NCBI GenBank assembly: GCA_900768705.1
Contig: CAAGEB010000155.1
Span: 1-12,394 of the forward strand
Direction of reading: 5' to 3'
DNA: 12,394 nucleotides
Source: Oscillospiraceae bacterium
Lineage (GTDB): Bacteria; Bacillota; Clostridia; Oscillospirales; Ruminococcaceae
Shown: piece by piece, positions 5,656 to 12,392 of the stretch
How positions within the stretch are numbered: the stretch's first letter is position 1
How the letters are laid out: every line of letters starts with the position of its first letter
Position numbers and translations under genes: made by a program
The notes under the pieces: model-generated
What the model was told of the DNA's origin: nothing
What the model saw: the letters and a program-made list of their open reading frames with translations, nothing else
The model's database searches: none

Positions 5656-6603
5656 TCATACCCCCTTCTTGGCTTTCTTCTTGGGCTTATCGGGACTCTT
5701 AACCATGGTCTTATAAACAAAGAAGCTAAGAACACCCGTGATAATGAAAATGATAACCGAGATAGCACCTGCCATACCGTAGTTCTTTGAAGTGCCAAGG
5801 TAATTGTTCAGATACATTATCAAAGTCATGGTAGAACGATTCGGAGAACCGCCGCTGCCGCCGATAATCTGCGGAACATCGAACATTTGCAGACCGCCTA
5901 TCAGCGAAGTAATCGCAACATAAACCAGAATAGGCATCAGCAGCGGAACGGTGATTTTGAAGAACACCTGCAAGCCGGTAGCTCCGTCAATGGAAGCAGC
6001 TTCAAAAAGGCTCTGATCAATTCCCATGATTCCTGCCATGAGAAGGATTGTGGTATTTCCGAACCACATCAGGAAGTTGATAAACGCAACAATTCCGCGA
6101 GCCGACCACTCGTGATTGAAGAACTGGAAGGTTTCTCCTCCGGAAGCCACAATCATCTGATTTATCGGACCGATATTGGAAAACAGCATGAAGAACAGCA
6201 TTGAAAACGCAGCTGCCATTATGAGGTTCGGCATATAAATAACCGTTTTGAAGAACCTCTGTCCCTTGATTTTAAGACGGGCGCTGGTAAATATAACCGC
6301 CAGAAGCAGTGAGAATATAAGCTGCGGAACCGCACCCAAAACCCACATAATCATGGTGTTTCCAAGGTATGTAAGAATCTCGATATTTCCGGCGGAATCA
6401 GGTGTGAACAGCTTTGCATAATTTGCAAAGCCTACAAAATTCGGTCCCACCTGTGTCAGACCGTCACGGTAGCACTCAAAAAAGCTATAGTAAAATGTGG
6501 ACAGGATTGGTATAAGCTGGAAAACGATGTACACCAGAAAAAACGGTGCAATGAATATCAAGCCCCACTTAGCATAGCTTATTGACTTATGCTTTTTTTT
6601 CAT
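5656..6603 (-). CDS. Sugar ABC transporter permease, MalF/CUT1 type
   Basis: The second membrane subunit of the importer, 315 residues. The start is the ATG at 6603, 8 bases after GGAGGGGG; an in-frame TTG at 6621 overlaps that site and is rejected. The N-terminus is very basic (MKKKHK), then a first helix (WGLIFIAPFFLVYIVFQLIP, about 14-33) and five more. The EAA loop, EAASIDGATGLQVFFKITVP, faces the ATPase. The tail is again basic (KSPDKPKKKAKKG), as is usual for the cytoplasmic end. It lies between the solute-binding protein gene and the MalG-type gene. The internal terminator upstream suggests it is made at a lower level than the binding protein. Confidence 0.93.
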   Translation of the reverse strand: MKKKHKSISYAKWGLIFIAPFFLVYIVFQLIPILSTFYYSFFECYRDGLTQVGPNFVGFANYAKLFTPDSAGNIEILTYLGNTMIMWVLGAVPQLIFSLLLAVIFTSARLKIKGQRFFKTVIYMPNLIMAAAFSMLFFMLFSNIGPINQMIVASGGETFQFFNHEWSARGIVAFINFLMWFGNTTILLMAGIMGIDQSLFEAASIDGATGLQVFFKITVPLLMPILVYVAITSLIGGLQMFDVPQIIGGSGGSPNRSTMTLIMYLNNYLGTSKNYGMAGAISVIIFIITGVLSFFVYKTMVKSPDKPKKKAKKGV

Positions 6604-6624
6604 TGCGATTACCCCCTCCAATTT

Positions 6625-6658
6625 TAATTTACTTAAATTAACCTATAATTTACTTAAA
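6625..6658. repeat. 13-bp direct repeat before the permease genes
   Basis: TAATTTACTTAAA occurs at 6625-6637 and 6646-6658, 21 bases apart (two helical turns), just upstream of the ribosome binding site of the first permease gene. Shorter ACTTAA cores recur upstream of the binding-protein promoter near 8428 and 8502. Operator function is conjecture. Confidence 0.4.
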
Positions 6659-6666
6659 AACTTTGC

Positions 6667-6699
6667 AAAAAAGGTGAAGCGAGCATTTACGCCTCACCT
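6667..6699 (-). terminator. Internal terminator/attenuator between binding protein and permeases
   Basis: On the minus strand, AGGTGAGGCG (6699-6690) pairs with CGCTTCACCT (6681-6672), ten positions with one G-U pair, followed directly by TTTTTT (6672-6667). It lies in the 142-bp gap after the binding-protein gene. This placement is common in importer operons, where partial termination or 3'-end protection gives a surplus of binding protein over membrane subunits (established for the maltose system; inferred here). Confidence 0.75.
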
Positions 6700-6745
6700 C
6701 TTTGCCTAGTTAATTAGGATTTCTCCCAAGTAAATTCAATTAGGA

Positions 6746-8194
6746 TCAGGATACCTTAACGGTAGGAGCCTTTTCAGACAGATCCTTGCCGAAGTTTGCA
6801 AATGCCTCATCCTTTGTGCAAGCACCGTTGAGGTACTCAAGGATACGCTCAGGCAGAGTCTCGTTGAAGGTCTGGTCATACTGAGTATGCAGGTCAACCT
6901 TCCATACAATGCCCTGTGCAACTTCGTTCATAAGAGCGATATCGTTCTGACCGCCCAGGAACTCATTGCCGTAGGAAGCGTCGGTAGCAAACTTGTCGAT
7001 AACATTGGTGTTGTTTACGAACTGATTCTCCTTGGAAACGAGGTTAGAAAGCAGATCCTCGTTTGCGGTAAATGCGTTGATGATATCAGCCAGCATCTCG
7101 GGGTTATCAGTGCCCTTAGGAGCCATCAGCCATGTACCGCCCCAGAAGTATTCCTGCGGGCCCTTGCAGATTGCCCAGTCACCCTTGGTCTGCTCCATAG
7201 CGGTACCCATGCAGAAGTTGTAGTACCAAGCAGGACCGAAGAAGCAAAGGGTCTTACCTTCTGTACCCATCTGAGCGGACTTTTCATCAGCCCACAGCTT
7301 GCAGCCGATGGTGTAGCCGTTAGCCATAAAGTCCTCAGCCTGTGCCAGCCACTTGTCGAAGCCGTCTGTGGTCTGGAAAACATTATCGGAAGTCAGGAAG
7401 GAGTTGGTGGAGTTGTTTGCAAAGGTTCTGTAGGTCTCAAGAGCAGAAGGAGTCATGTAGTAGCCCTTCTCCTTAGCGGTCTTTGCAACCTCGTTGAACT
7501 TATCCCAAGAAGAAAGTGCTTCCTGAACCTTTTCGGGATCGTCGGTTCCCAGAACATCCTTAGCGATAGATCTTCTGTAAATTACAGCAGCAGGGCAAGC
7601 CTGGAAAGATACGCCCTTGATAGTGCCGTTAACATCACTTGCTGCGTCAACAGTGTACTGATACTCGGTCTTGAGCTGGTTGATACCCAGTGTGGACAGA
7701 TCAACTGTCAGGTCGGAGTTTGCATACTTCTTGATGTAGTCAGCCTCTGCCAGGAACAGGTCGATCTTCTCGTCAGCGGAAGCAGTCTCGTTTGCAAGCA
7801 GATACTCGTCAAGCTTGGACTGATAAGCGCCGCCCTCACTCGGAGTTACAAGGAAGTTTACGGTAACGCCCTCGGGAACGGTGTAGTACTTCTCGAAGAA
7901 GCCCTTCCACTCTTCGTTCCATACAGCGATGTTGAATACCTTACCCTCTGTGTCGGACAGCTTAATGCCTGTACCTGCCTTCTTCTGCTCCTCAGTTGCG
8001 TCAACGCCCTTGCCGGATACTACAGGCTCGGATGTATCGCCGCTTGTGGTGTCAGAAGAGGTGGTGTCGGAAGATGTTCCGGATGTGTTGGAATCTCCGG
8101 ATGTAGCAGGAGTGCTGTTATTGTTAGTGTTGCATCCTGCCAAAGAGAGAACTGCAGCAGACGCTACCAGCGCTGCCAATAATCTTTTCTTCAT
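6746..8194 (-). CDS. Sugar ABC transporter solute-binding lipoprotein
   Basis: The extracellular receptor of the importer, 482 residues, longer than average for family 1 binding proteins (about 400-450). The start is the ATG at 8194 with GGAGG 9 bases upstream. The signal peptide MKKRLLAALVASAAVLSLAGC carries a clear lipobox (LAGC), so Cys21 would be lipidated. A Ser/Thr/Asp-rich linker (about 22-57; repeats of SGDTS / SSDTTS type) follows. The ligand-binding region begins about residue 76 with VFNIAVWNEEWKGFFEKYY; later tracts such as FFGPAWYYNF and WGGTWLMAPKGTDNPE are typical of sugar-binding proteins. It is first in the operon, behind its own promoter and a leader hairpin, and followed by a terminator. 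The ligand is probably an oligosaccharide but cannot be named; no glycoside hydrolase lies nearby. Confidence 0.93.
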   Translation of the reverse strand: MKKRLLAALVASAAVLSLAGCNTNNNSTPATSGDSNTSGTSSDTTSSDTTSGDTSEPVVSGKGVDATEEQKKAGTGIKLSDTEGKVFNIAVWNEEWKGFFEKYYTVPEGVTVNFLVTPSEGGAYQSKLDEYLLANETASADEKIDLFLAEADYIKKYANSDLTVDLSTLGINQLKTEYQYTVDAASDVNGTIKGVSFQACPAAVIYRRSIAKDVLGTDDPEKVQEALSSWDKFNEVAKTAKEKGYYMTPSALETYRTFANNSTNSFLTSDNVFQTTDGFDKWLAQAEDFMANGYTIGCKLWADEKSAQMGTEGKTLCFFGPAWYYNFCMGTAMEQTKGDWAICKGPQEYFWGGTWLMAPKGTDNPEMLADIINAFTANEDLLSNLVSKENQFVNNTNVIDKFATDASYGNEFLGGQNDIALMNEVAQGIVWKVDLHTQYDQTFNETLPERILEYLNGACTKDEAFANFGKDLSEKAPTVKVS

Positions 8195-8227
8195 AGTTTC
8201 ATTCCTCCCAAAAATAATGGTGATACC

Positions 8228-8257
8228 CCGCCTACGGAAGCAATGCTTCCTTTGCGG
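8228..8257 (-). promoter_or_regulatory. Leader hairpin upstream of the binding-protein gene
   Basis: In the transcript, CCGC (8257-8254) pairs with GCGG (8231-8228) around an internal loop, enclosing the inverted repeat GGAAGCA-T-TGCTTCC (8250-8236). It lies about 20 bases ahead of the ribosome binding site within a roughly 105-base leader. It may stabilise the mRNA or serve as a regulator-binding site; it does not match a riboswitch class I know. Confidence 0.5.
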
Positions 8258-8307
8258 TAAAATGGTGAGTAACCAAGTTGTATGTAACACTTCTTGATTA
8301 CATTGTC

Positions 8308-8336
8308 ATTTTAACATAATATTTCTTTTTTTGCAA
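8308..8336 (-). promoter_or_regulatory. Sigma-A promoter of the sugar ABC operon
   Basis: On the minus strand, TTGCAA (8336-8331) and TAAAAT (8313-8308) are separated by 17 bases. Transcription would start near 8300, about 105 bases before the binding-protein start codon. Confidence 0.7.
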
Positions 8337-8340
8337 GCAC

Positions 8341-8819
8341 TTTTTTCAAACTTTTTTCATAACAATTCCACGAAAACGATTACCATTTGTAGAATTTGTG
8401 AAATTTGACAAATCTGTAACCTTATTACTTAAACAAAAAAATTCCTGTAAACCTTTACAATTTCGCATTATAATGCGGTTTTCTTCAATTCTAATTTTTT
8501 TACTTAACGCTTGGCATATAAAAATTACAATTTGTAACCACTTTGTAACCTTTCCATTGTCTATTATGACGATTTTTACATCCCGCTTTTTGTAAACGAT
8601 ACCATTACACACGCTGTTTACCGCACCATTTCCGTGCAACTTACTATTGTGCAAATCCACAACGATCCAACTATATTCGCAAAAGTTACGATACAACGAC
8701 CAAATTCACTTGTACCGGTTGATGACTATTACTCTCGTAATACTACTTCTTTCCAAGCGAATACCGAACCCGATAAATAATCCAGCCATTAAGACCGCCT
8801 CCCAGTGCTTGCTGAATAT
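8341..8819. other. Gene-free upstream region rich in small palindromes
   Basis: About 480 bases without a credible gene. It contains several operator-like signals: TGTAAA-CC-TTTACA (8446-8459), the 14-base palindrome CGCATTATAATGCG (8464-8477), TTACAA-T-TTGTAA (8525-8537), and further TGTAACC copies near 8415 and 8544. Two related AAACGAT-ACCATT sites (8375-8387 and 8594-8607) resemble LacI-family half-sites. They lie 40-300 bases upstream of the importer promoter. The A/T-rich open frames here lack ribosome binding sites and are not called. Confidence 0.45.
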
Positions 8820-8996
8820 TGCGGGGGCGCTAGTGTGTCCGCCCGAGCGCAGCATCGTGCTGCGCTCGGACGGTCACCGTGAAACATCGTTTTGCGCCCC
8901 CGCACCCACATATTCTTGGTCTGTGCAGACTTATTTCCTTACAGGCACAAACCAATCCACATTGCAAAGTACCGTTGGGAAACAGCGGCTTGCCGC
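8820..8996 (+). repeat. Structured dispersed intergenic element, right copy
   Basis: A nested fold: the 11-bp outer stem TGCGGGGGCGC (8820-8830) with GCGCCCCCGCA (8894-8904) encloses two hairpins. One has a perfect 12-bp stem, CCGAGCGCAGCA with TGCTGCGCTCGG (8843-8854, 8858-8869); the other is ACGGT-C-ACCGT (8870-8880). Then follow CCCACATATTCTTGG (8905-8919) and a 60-base unit (8937-8996) that begins CCTTACAG and ends in the same 25 bases as the left copy. The 18-base loop hairpin differs from the left copy at one base, and the distance to CCTTACAG is 89 versus 92 bases. The element lies just beyond the terminator of the carboxyltransferase operon. Confidence 0.7.
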
Positions 8997-9024
8997 TTCG
9001 ATCTGATAAGGGCTTATAAAAGCT

Positions 9025-9055
9025 GCCGCTCCCGGCGCAATGCGTCGGGAGCGGC
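9025..9055 (-). terminator. Terminator of the carboxyltransferase operon
   Basis: A perfect 10-bp stem, GCCGCTCCCG (9025-9034) with CGGGAGCGGC (9046-9055), has an inner CGC/GCG extension. On the minus strand it is followed by AGCTTTTAT. It lies about 50 bases after the stop codon of the last gene. Confidence 0.75.
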
Positions 9056-9106
9056 TCTGTTATCTTTGTGCCGTATCCAAAACCTACGGATTTACCTACA
9101 GAATAA

Positions 9107-10510
9107 TTATACCGGGTGAACCTTGTTCTGCTTATCAGCATGAACTGCGTCAATGCCAAGCTGCTTGTCACGGCGCTTCTCAAAGAACTTGGGTGCAACC
9201 TTCGGGAACATTGCATAAGTGAGTACATCCTCAACGGAGCTGCCGTCAATCCACTCCTTAGCCTCTTCCTTCATTGCCTCAAATTCCGGCTTGAGCAGGT
9301 CTGCGGGACGGCAAGTGATAGGCTCTTCGTCGCCGAGAATTTTCTTACGGAACTCGGGATCAATCTCAACGGGAGTCTTGCCGTATTCGCCCTTAACCAA
9401 GCCCTTGAACTCCTTGGTTACTGTCTTGTAACGCTCGCCTGTGATAATATTGAACACAGCCTGTGTACCGACAATCTGGGATGTAGGTGTAACAAGAGGC
9501 GGGAAGCCGCTGTCCTTACGAACTCTCGGAACCTCTGCCAGTACCTCGTCCAGCTTGTCCGCCTTGCCCGCCTGCTTAAGCTGAGAAAGCAGATTGGAAA
9601 GCATTCCGCCGGGAACCTGATAAATCAAAGCTTTGGTATTGGTTGCCAGCATAGAAGGATCCAGCAGACCGCTGTCGATATACTTCTTGCGAAGACCCAT
9701 AAAGTACTCACGAACCTCGCCAAGCTTGACAAGATCAAGTCCGGTGTCATACTCCGTACCCATAAATGTTGCAACAATGGACTCCGTGGGAGCATGAGAA
9801 GTACCCAGTGCCAGAGGCGACAGTGCGGTATCAACTGCGTCCACGCCTGCCTCAACAGCCTTGATAATACACATAGAAGCAAGACCTGAGGTATAGTGAG
9901 TGTGCAGCTGAATGGGAATCTTTACAACGCTCTTCAAATCCTTAACAAGGCTTTCTGCCTCGTAGGGAGTAAGCAGCGCAGCCATATCCTTAATGCAGAT
10001 GGAATCTGCGCCTGCGCTTTCGATACGCTTGGCGTAATCCATGTAGTATTCGTGAGTGAACACCTCGCCGGTAGTATAGGAAATTGCGACCTGCGCATGA
10101 CCGCCTTCCTTCTTTGCCGCCTTGATTGCGGTTTCAAGGTTTCTGATGTCGTTCAGTGCGTCGAAAATTCTGATAATGTCAATACCGTTTGCGATGGATT
10201 TCTGTACGAAATACTCTACCAGATCGTCCGCATAATGACGATAGCCAAGCATATTCTGACCTCTGAAAAGCATCTGGAGCTTGGTATTGGGCATTTCCTT
10301 TCTCAGAATGCGAAGACGCTCCCAAGGATCCTCATCAAGAAAGCGAATGCAGGAATCAAAGGTAGCTCCGCCCCAGCATTCTGCGGAATAGAATCCGATC
10401 TTATCGATTTCCGAAAGAATCGGTCTCATATCGTCCATAGACATTCTTGTGGCGAGCAAGCTCTGGTGCGCGTCACGAAGAACCGTTTCCGTTATCTTAA
10501 GCTTTGCCAT
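9107..10510 (-). CDS. oadA: Biotin-dependent carboxyltransferase, OadA/PycB/5S type
   Basis: Moves a carboxyl group between carboxybiotin and a keto acid (oxaloacetate/pyruvate) in a TIM-barrel domain. It has 467 residues, without a fused biotin domain, so the biotin carrier is the separate upstream gene. Motifs: TVLRDAHQSLLATRM at residues 9-23 (metal-ligand Asp13), LQMLFRGQNMLGYR at 78-91, KDMAALLTP at 174-182 (Lys174 is the carboxylated metal-bridging lysine by homology) and LHTHYTSG at 202-209 (metal histidines 203 and 205). The conserved C-terminal helical region follows. The ATG at 10510 has AAGGG 7 bases upstream and lies 24 bases after the carrier gene. It could act as oxaloacetate decarboxylase alpha, pyruvate carboxylase subunit B or transcarboxylase 5S; without a membrane beta subunit here, the last is attractive. 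The reaction direction is not deducible. Confidence 0.93.
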   Translation of the reverse strand: MAKLKITETVLRDAHQSLLATRMSMDDMRPILSEIDKIGFYSAECWGGATFDSCIRFLDEDPWERLRILRKEMPNTKLQMLFRGQNMLGYRHYADDLVEYFVQKSIANGIDIIRIFDALNDIRNLETAIKAAKKEGGHAQVAISYTTGEVFTHEYYMDYAKRIESAGADSICIKDMAALLTPYEAESLVKDLKSVVKIPIQLHTHYTSGLASMCIIKAVEAGVDAVDTALSPLALGTSHAPTESIVATFMGTEYDTGLDLVKLGEVREYFMGLRKKYIDSGLLDPSMLATNTKALIYQVPGGMLSNLLSQLKQAGKADKLDEVLAEVPRVRKDSGFPPLVTPTSQIVGTQAVFNIITGERYKTVTKEFKGLVKGEYGKTPVEIDPEFRKKILGDEEPITCRPADLLKPEFEAMKEEAKEWIDGSSVEDVLTYAMFPKVAPKFFEKRRDKQLGIDAVHADKQNKVHPV

Positions 10511-10534
10511 AAATTAACCCTTTCTGTTTCAGCA

Positions 10535-10897
10535 TCAGCCGATTGTAACAACAGCTGCGCCTGTCTCAACCGAGTCGCCCTTGTTTACGCAAACTGCTGC
10601 AACAACGCCGTCTCTGTCGGAAACAATATCGTTCTCCATTTTCATAGCCTCCAGAACGGCAACAACCGTGCCGTTGGTTACCTTGTCGCCAACCTTGACC
10701 TTAACATCAACGATAGTGCCTGTCATAGGAGCGGAAATAGGTGTTCCGCCTGCTGCCGCAGCCGCAGGCTTGGGAGCTGCTTTCTTGGGTGCAGCAGCCT
10801 TGGGAGCCGCTGCCGCTGCGGGAGCGCTGCTCTCTCCTGCTTCCTCGACGGTAACATCATAAGCGGTTCCGTTTACGGTAATTGTATAATTCTTCAT
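10535..10897 (-). CDS. Biotin carboxyl carrier protein
   Basis: A small swinging-arm carrier of 120 residues that shuttles CO2 between the two carboxyltransferase subunits. The N-terminal 20 residues (MKNYTITVNGTAYDVTVEE) match the docking strand of the 1.3S/GcdC/MmdC type. A flexible Ala/Pro/Lys linker (about 24-50) follows, then a biotinyl domain (51-120) with the attachment motif EAMKMEN; Lys86 is the biotin site. The ATG at 10897 has AGGAG 8 bases upstream, 24 bases after the carboxyltransferase stop. The even 24-base spacings on both sides show one operon. A biotin ligase is required but is not in this window. Confidence 0.95.
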   Translation of the reverse strand: MKNYTITVNGTAYDVTVEEAGESSAPAAAAAPKAAAPKKAAPKPAAAAAGGTPISAPMTGTIVDVKVKVGDKVTNGTVVAVLEAMKMENDIVSDRDGVVAAVCVNKGDSVETGAAVVTIG

Positions 10898-10921
10898 ATC
10901 GGTTACTCCTTATAATTATAA

Positions 10922-12247
10922 TCAGAATGTGAAATCTGCGTGCTTTCTTGCGGGAGAAGGTTCTCTCTTATCTCTGCAAAGCTCGATAGAATCCGCAATT
11001 ATATCACGGGCGTCCGCAGGATCGATAACTGCGTCAATCATTCCCAGGCTTGCTGCGGCGAAAGGAGATGTTACAAGCTCCTCACCCATAAATACCTTGC
11101 CTGCCTCGGGAGCCATAGGAGCTATCTGTGCGTTCTCAAAAGCAAATGTCATATCTGCGCTGTCAAAAGCCGCAAAAGCCGCACCGAATGCCTTACCCTT
11201 GATAAGATTAATCTTTGCGCAGGTGGCAGTAGCGTAAATCTGAGCCAGACGGGCGCAGTCACGAACGCTTCCTGCCAGCTCAGCTTCGGAGGATCCCTCA
11301 AAGCCCTCGGTATCAACAACCGTTACAACGGGAATTGAGAATACATCTGCAAACTGTACCAGCCGTGCAATCTTCGCACAGTCGGCAGCGGTAAGCTTGG
11401 CAGCCTTGTCGGTGGTTATAAACGCAGCGGTTGCTCCGCCCAGAGAACCAAGAGCAGTGTAAGCGGCTGTGCCGAACTCTGCGGAAAGCTCCGTAACGCT
11501 GTTCTTATCGGCAACTGCGGCAACCAGCTCGCCTGCCTTCAGACCTGCGGTGATATCCGCATCGTTTGCAGGGAACTCGTCGCTGCCGCCAATGGACAGA
11601 TTGTTCATCGGAAGAACACTGAGCAATGCCTTTGCCTTGGAAACAGCTTCGCTGTCATCCTTTGCCTTGATGTGGCATACGCCGGACTTTGCCGCATTGG
11701 AAGCAAGACCTGCGCCTTCCAGCTTTCCGTCGGGTGTATTGAACGGAGCGGTAAGGAAAAGCTCGCTCTTTTCGGTCATAATGCAGATGTCCGCCATTGC
11801 AGCCAGCATAGCGGCGCAGCCTGCGCAGACTCCGCACACAACCGCAACCTGAGGCACAACGCCGGAGGCTGCCGCAGAAGCCTTCATAATGTCTCCGTAA
11901 GCGGAAAGAACCGCCATACCTTCATTGATATCGCCGCCCTTGGAATCATAAAATCCAACCACCGGCTCGCCTGCTTTAACCGCAAGCTCATAGGCTTTTT
12001 TGATTTTAAGTGCCGCAGCCTTATTAACGGCACCGCCCTTAACTGCCGTATTCTGTGCAAAAGCAAAGCAGGGAGCACCGGCAACCGTACCGTATCCGGT
12101 GATAACGGAGCTTAACTCTCCGTCAGCCGAAAGAAACTTGTCCAGCTCACGGAAGCTTCCTGCGTCAAAAAAGCTTTCCAGTCTCTTTGCCGCATCGCTC
12201 TCGGGAACAGACTGTTCCATTTCGGCCAATGTTTTTGTAAAAGCCAT
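10922..12247 (-). CDS. Acyl-CoA carboxyltransferase, 12S/MmdA-like, short form
   Basis: A carboxyltransferase of the two-half crotonase-fold family, which exchanges carboxyl groups between an acyl-CoA and carboxybiotin. The ATG at 12247 has GGAGG 7 bases upstream. It has 441 residues, against about 510-520 for methylmalonyl-CoA decarboxylase alpha or transcarboxylase 12S, and is notably Ala-rich. The N-half keeps KGGAVNKAAALKIKKAYELA, then DSKGGDINEG (family form DSGGARIQEG) and GVCAGCAAMLAAMADICIM (family form GPCAGGAVYSPALTD). The C-half keeps IARLVQFADVFSIPVVTVVD and FGAAFAAFDSADMTFAFENA, but intervening parts are shortened. Several usual glycines and active-site residues are replaced, so the acyl-CoA substrate (propionyl/methylmalonyl-, acetyl/malonyl- or other) is uncertain. 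It is the first gene of the three-gene operon. Confidence 0.85.
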   Translation of the reverse strand: MAFTKTLAEMEQSVPESDAAKRLESFFDAGSFRELDKFLSADGELSSVITGYGTVAGAPCFAFAQNTAVKGGAVNKAAALKIKKAYELAVKAGEPVVGFYDSKGGDINEGMAVLSAYGDIMKASAAASGVVPQVAVVCGVCAGCAAMLAAMADICIMTEKSELFLTAPFNTPDGKLEGAGLASNAAKSGVCHIKAKDDSEAVSKAKALLSVLPMNNLSIGGSDEFPANDADITAGLKAGELVAAVADKNSVTELSAEFGTAAYTALGSLGGATAAFITTDKAAKLTAADCAKIARLVQFADVFSIPVVTVVDTEGFEGSSEAELAGSVRDCARLAQIYATATCAKINLIKGKAFGAAFAAFDSADMTFAFENAQIAPMAPEAGKVFMGEELVTSPFAAASLGMIDAVIDPADARDIIADSIELCRDKREPSPARKHADFTF

Positions 12248-12309
12248 TTTGTATCCTCCAATTTATTTTAGCTTTTGGTCACCTCTAAAAACCTTGTTTG
12301 AGATAAAAT

Positions 12310-12392
12310 CAGCAGTGCACGCCGTCTGCTGCGTCAAACCTCCTCGCAAGGCATACAGCCTTGCTTCGTCGGCTTTCCTTGCAGCCGACGCA
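12310..12392 (-). other. Highly structured leader or repeat ahead of the carboxyltransferase operon
   Basis: Three hairpins follow one another: GTCGGCT with AGCCGAC (12368-12374, 12383-12389), GCAAGGC with GCCTTGC (12346-12352, 12358-12364) and CAGCAG with CTGCTG (12310-12315, 12326-12331). An outer pair TGCGTC (12330-12335) with GACGCA (12387-12392) would close the first two into a three-way junction, sharing bases with two of the hairpins. In the operon direction the last hairpin is followed by ATTTTATC. It lies 60-145 bases upstream of the start codon and is cut by the window edge. It may be a regulatory leader or a dispersed repeat; no known riboswitch class was recognised and no promoter was found. 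Confidence 0.5.

Noticed and set aside
6887..8182. Long plus-strand open frame of 431 codons
   Set aside because: It is exactly antisense to the binding-protein gene, which has a lipobox, promoter and operon context. The open frame follows from that gene's codon use.
8191..8200. Three-codon upstream frame ATG-AAA-CTA-TGA overlapping the binding-protein start
   Set aside because: Its ATG is one base from the ribosome binding site, too close for initiation; probably coincidence.
8346..8696. 116-codon minus-strand open frame upstream of the ABC promoter
   Set aside because: A/T-rich, no ribosome binding site, overlaps the operator-like palindromes, and has no recognisable protein pattern.
8706..8855. 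A 49-codon minus-strand frame, hydrophobic in the middle (AVLMAGLFIGFGIRLE), ending at 8706
   Set aside because: It looks protein-like, but its ATG lies in the loop of the structured repeat with no ribosome binding site, and I recognise no family. It may be the tail of an older gene overwritten by the element.
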